Source: Candidatus Brocadia sp. WS118
GTDB taxonomy: Bacteria > Planctomycetota > Brocadiia > Brocadiales > Brocadiaceae
Assembly (NCBI GenBank): GCA_007618135.1
Contig: PHFX01000003.1
Span: 1-64,000 of the forward strand
DNA: 64,000 nt
Direction: 5' to 3'
The position numbers were made by a program, and so were the translations under genes. Below, piece by piece: positions 61,988 through 64,000 of the stretch (positions are counted from its first letter, which is position 1; each line of letters opens with the position of its first letter). A model generated the notes under the pieces. It saw only the letters and a program-made list of their open reading frames with translations, made no database searches and was not told where the DNA came from.

Positions 61988-64000
61988 ATGTCTCAGAAAA
62001 AATATATAGGACTTGATATTGGTTCTGTAAGCGTAAAGGCGGTATTAGTTAACGGCCACAAGGAAATCCTGGAAAATCACTACGTCCGTTCACACGGTCA
62101 ACCGGTAGAGACATTCATCCTTGTCTTACGGGACATATTCAATCGGACACATATTGATGACATCGACGGAATAGCAATTACCGGTTCTGGTGGTAAGCTT
62201 GTCTCTGAATTGATGAACATTGCCTTTGTCAACGAGGTTGTTGCCCATAGCCAGGCGACAACAACCCTATACCCTGAAGTGCACACCATTATTGAAATTG
62301 GCGGTGAAGATTCCAAGCTTATGCTGATTGAAAGGGATGCAGCCTCCGGGCAAACAAAGGTTTCTGATTTTTCCATGAATACCATGTGTGCTGCAGGGAC
62401 GGGTTCGTTTTTGGATCAGCAGGCTACCCGACTTGACATTGCTATTGAAAAAGAATTTGGAGAGCTTGCACTAAAATCCAAAAATCCTCCGCGAATTGCC
62501 GGCCGCTGCAGTGTCTTTGCCAAAACCGATATGATTCACCTACAACAGGAAGGCACACCCGTATATGACATCGTGGCTGGTCTTTGTTATGCCATGGCCA
62601 GGAATTTCAAGAGCAACATTGGCAAGGGAAAGGAATTTTCCAAGCCCATTGTTTTTCAGGGTGGTGTGGCAGCAAACGTCGGAATGATTAAGGCGTTTGA
62701 GGATATTTTAGAACTCAAACCCGGAGAACTCCTGATACCAAAATATTTTAGTGTCATGGGGGCAATTGGCACGGTATTCACTCTTATGGACAAAGGTATC
62801 CATTCGCCCTTCCGTGGTTTAAAAGAGGTCGAAGAATATTTAAGAAATCGTGGCGCAAAGGCTTCGAATCTGGAACCCCTTCAGGCGGATAATTATAAAA
62901 TCGTTGAAAAAACGCATGCAATCGCTGGCGATGAAAAGATTGATGCGTATGTGGGGGTTGACGTGGGGTCGATCAGCACCAACATTGTTGTGATTGACAA
63001 ACATAAAAATGTCCTGGCAAGGCGCTATCTTATGACGGCGGGAAGACCGCTTGAGGCCGTAAAACAAGGGTTGTATGAGGTTGGTCTTGAGGTGGGAGAT
63101 AAGGTGATTGTCTGTGGCGCAGGAACGACAGGTTCCGGGCGTTATTTAACGGGGGATTTTATCGGTGCAGACATAGCTAAGAATGAAATTACCGCCCATG
63201 CAACCGCCGCTGCAAATGTAGACAAGAGTGTAGACACCATCTTTGAAATCGGCGGACAGGATTCCAAATTTATCCGGCTAGAAAACGGCGCAATCGTGGA
63301 CTTTGCCATGAACAAAGTGTGTGCCGCAGGAACCGGCTCATTTCTGGAAGAACAGGCGGAAAAGCTAAGCATAAGTATTAAAGGAGAATTCAGCAAACGG
63401 GCGCTTTCGTCATGCTGTCCGTCCCATCTTGGCGAGCGATGTACGGTGTTTATGGAGTCAGACCTGAACCACCATCAGCAGCGCGGGACGTCTAAAGATG
63501 ATTTGCTTGCAGGGCTGAGTTACTCTGTTGTGTTAAACTTTATTAACAGGGTCGTAGAAGACAGAAAAATTGGAAATTCAATTTTCTTTCAGGGGGGAGT
63601 GGCAGCCAATCGCGGGGTAAAGGCTGCATTTGAAAAGGTGACCGGGAAAAAGATCCGTGTTCCACCTCATCACGATATCATGGGCGCCATCGGATCCGCG
63701 ATTATTGCCATGGAGGAAAGGACGTGGGAAAAATCCCGGTTCAAGGGGTTTGACCTCCGGCATAAGAGATATGAATTATCTTCGTTTGTTTGCAAGGACT
63801 GTTCAAATATCTGCGAGATCAGAAAGGTCACCATTGATGGAGAAAACCCACTTCACTATGGAAGCCGCTGCGGTAAATTTGATGATGAACGGACGCTGAA
63901 AAAGGGGAAGCATCTCCCCAGACTTTTCCGTGAGAGGAAAGACGCCCTTTTCAATACGTACAAAAAAAATAAACCTGATCAACCCATTGGGAAAAGGGTT
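61988..64000 (+). CDS. CoA-enzyme activase, tandem BcrAD/BadFG type (3' partial)
   Basis: Open from ATG 61988 to the window edge (671 codons, no stop). It holds two ASKHA ATPase domains: the first begins YIGLDIGSVSVKAVLV and has cluster cysteines in NTMCAAGTGSFLDQ and GRCSVFAKTDM; the second begins YVGVDVGSISTNIVV with NKVCAAGTGSFLEE and ERCTVFMESDL. These are the HgdC-like activators that feed low-potential electrons to radical dehydratases or benzoyl-CoA reductases through a subunit-bridging 4Fe-4S cluster. A cysteine-rich segment follows (CKDCSNIC, GSRCGKF). The family usually continues past 1,000 residues with HgdB-like parts outside the window. Its client in this organism is unknown. Confidence 0.87.
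   Translation, partial: MSQKKYIGLDIGSVSVKAVLVNGHKEILENHYVRSHGQPVETFILVLRDIFNRTHIDDIDGIAITGSGGKLVSELMNIAFVNEVVAHSQATTTLYPEVHTIIEIGGEDSKLMLIERDAASGQTKVSDFSMNTMCAAGTGSFLDQQATRLDIAIEKEFGELALKSKNPPRIAGRCSVFAKTDMIHLQQEGTPVYDIVAGLCYAMARNFKSNIGKGKEFSKPIVFQGGVAANVGMIKAFEDILELKPGELLIPKYFSVMGAIGTVFTLMDKGIHSPFRGLKEVEEYLRNRGAKASNLEPLQADNYKIVEKTHAIAGDEKIDAYVGVDVGSISTNIVVIDKHKNVLARRYLMTAGRPLEAVKQGLYEVGLEVGDKVIVCGAGTTGSGRYLTGDFIGADIAKNEITAHATAAANVDKSVDTIFEIGGQDSKFIRLENGAIVDFAMNKVCAAGTGSFLEEQAEKLSISIKGEFSKRALSSCCPSHLGERCTVFMESDLNHHQQRGTSKDDLLAGLSYSVVLNFINRVVEDRKIGNSIFFQGGVAANRGVKAAFEKVTGKKIRVPPHHDIMGAIGSAIIAMEERTWEKSRFKGFDLRHKRYELSSFVCKDCSNICEIRKVTIDGENPLHYGSRCGKFDDERTLKKGKHLPRLFRERKDALFNTYKKNKPDQPIGKRV

Overview
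The window reads as a moderately AT-rich chromosomal segment of an anammox planctomycete (order Brocadiales, in the range of Candidatus Brocadia, Kuenenia or Jettenia). The main pointers are an octaheme hydroxylamine-oxidoreductase-like cytochrome (40205-41875), a Gram-negative envelope gene set (bamA, ompH/skp, lpxC, lpxA, an AsmA-type protein, an outer-membrane porin) beside ordinary housekeeping genes, many exported proteins of unknown role, and an archaeal/planctomycete-like short leuC. The genus is inferred from content; no rRNA is present to confirm it.

Layout. 1-3440 is a decayed defence region: a type III restriction (Res) gene interrupted by a GC-rich palindromic repeat and a frameshift, a second Res C-terminal scrap fused to a VapB-like tail, and a VapC toxin cut off where an amino-acid permease begins. 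3438-13968 holds the permease, a TPR lipoprotein, anmK with an in-frame insert, parB with two parS sites, an ABC-2 permease, a phosphoesterase, serA, and an exported coiled-coil/FGE-fold pair. 14048-17898 (minus strand) has two exported beta-carbonic-anhydrase-like proteins and two SPFH proteins. 18590-26492 has a porin, trpE, an AMMECR1 gene next to an exported MEMO-AMMECR1 fusion, ilvD and tRNA-Gln(UUG).

26740-41878 is one uninterrupted plus-strand series: prs, rplY, pth, rpsF, ssb, rpsR, rplI, dnaB, bamA, ompH, lpxC, lpxA, a Gfo/Idh oxidoreductase, a radical SAM protein, then DUF1858, cupin and DUF2249 small proteins and the octaheme cytochrome, closed by a strong terminator. It joins nucleotide supply, translation, replication, outer-membrane assembly and lipid A genes to a nitrogen-redox module. 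The HAO-like enzyme and its small-protein neighbours are the best candidate for an undescribed functional unit.

41972-64000 is mixed: a cyclic-di-GMP-I-like riboswitch with a terminator ahead of a frameshifted cysteine-rich gene, an AsmA protein, two M48 proteases, dapF, a glycosyltransferase, a membrane protein built from fifteen exact 11-residue repeats, an atypical SDR, a three-gene operon around a GlmL/MutL-like ATPase without any mutase, thrC, leuC, and a large BcrAD/BadFG-type activase that runs off the right edge. No IS element with an intact transposase, no CRISPR array and no rRNA was seen.
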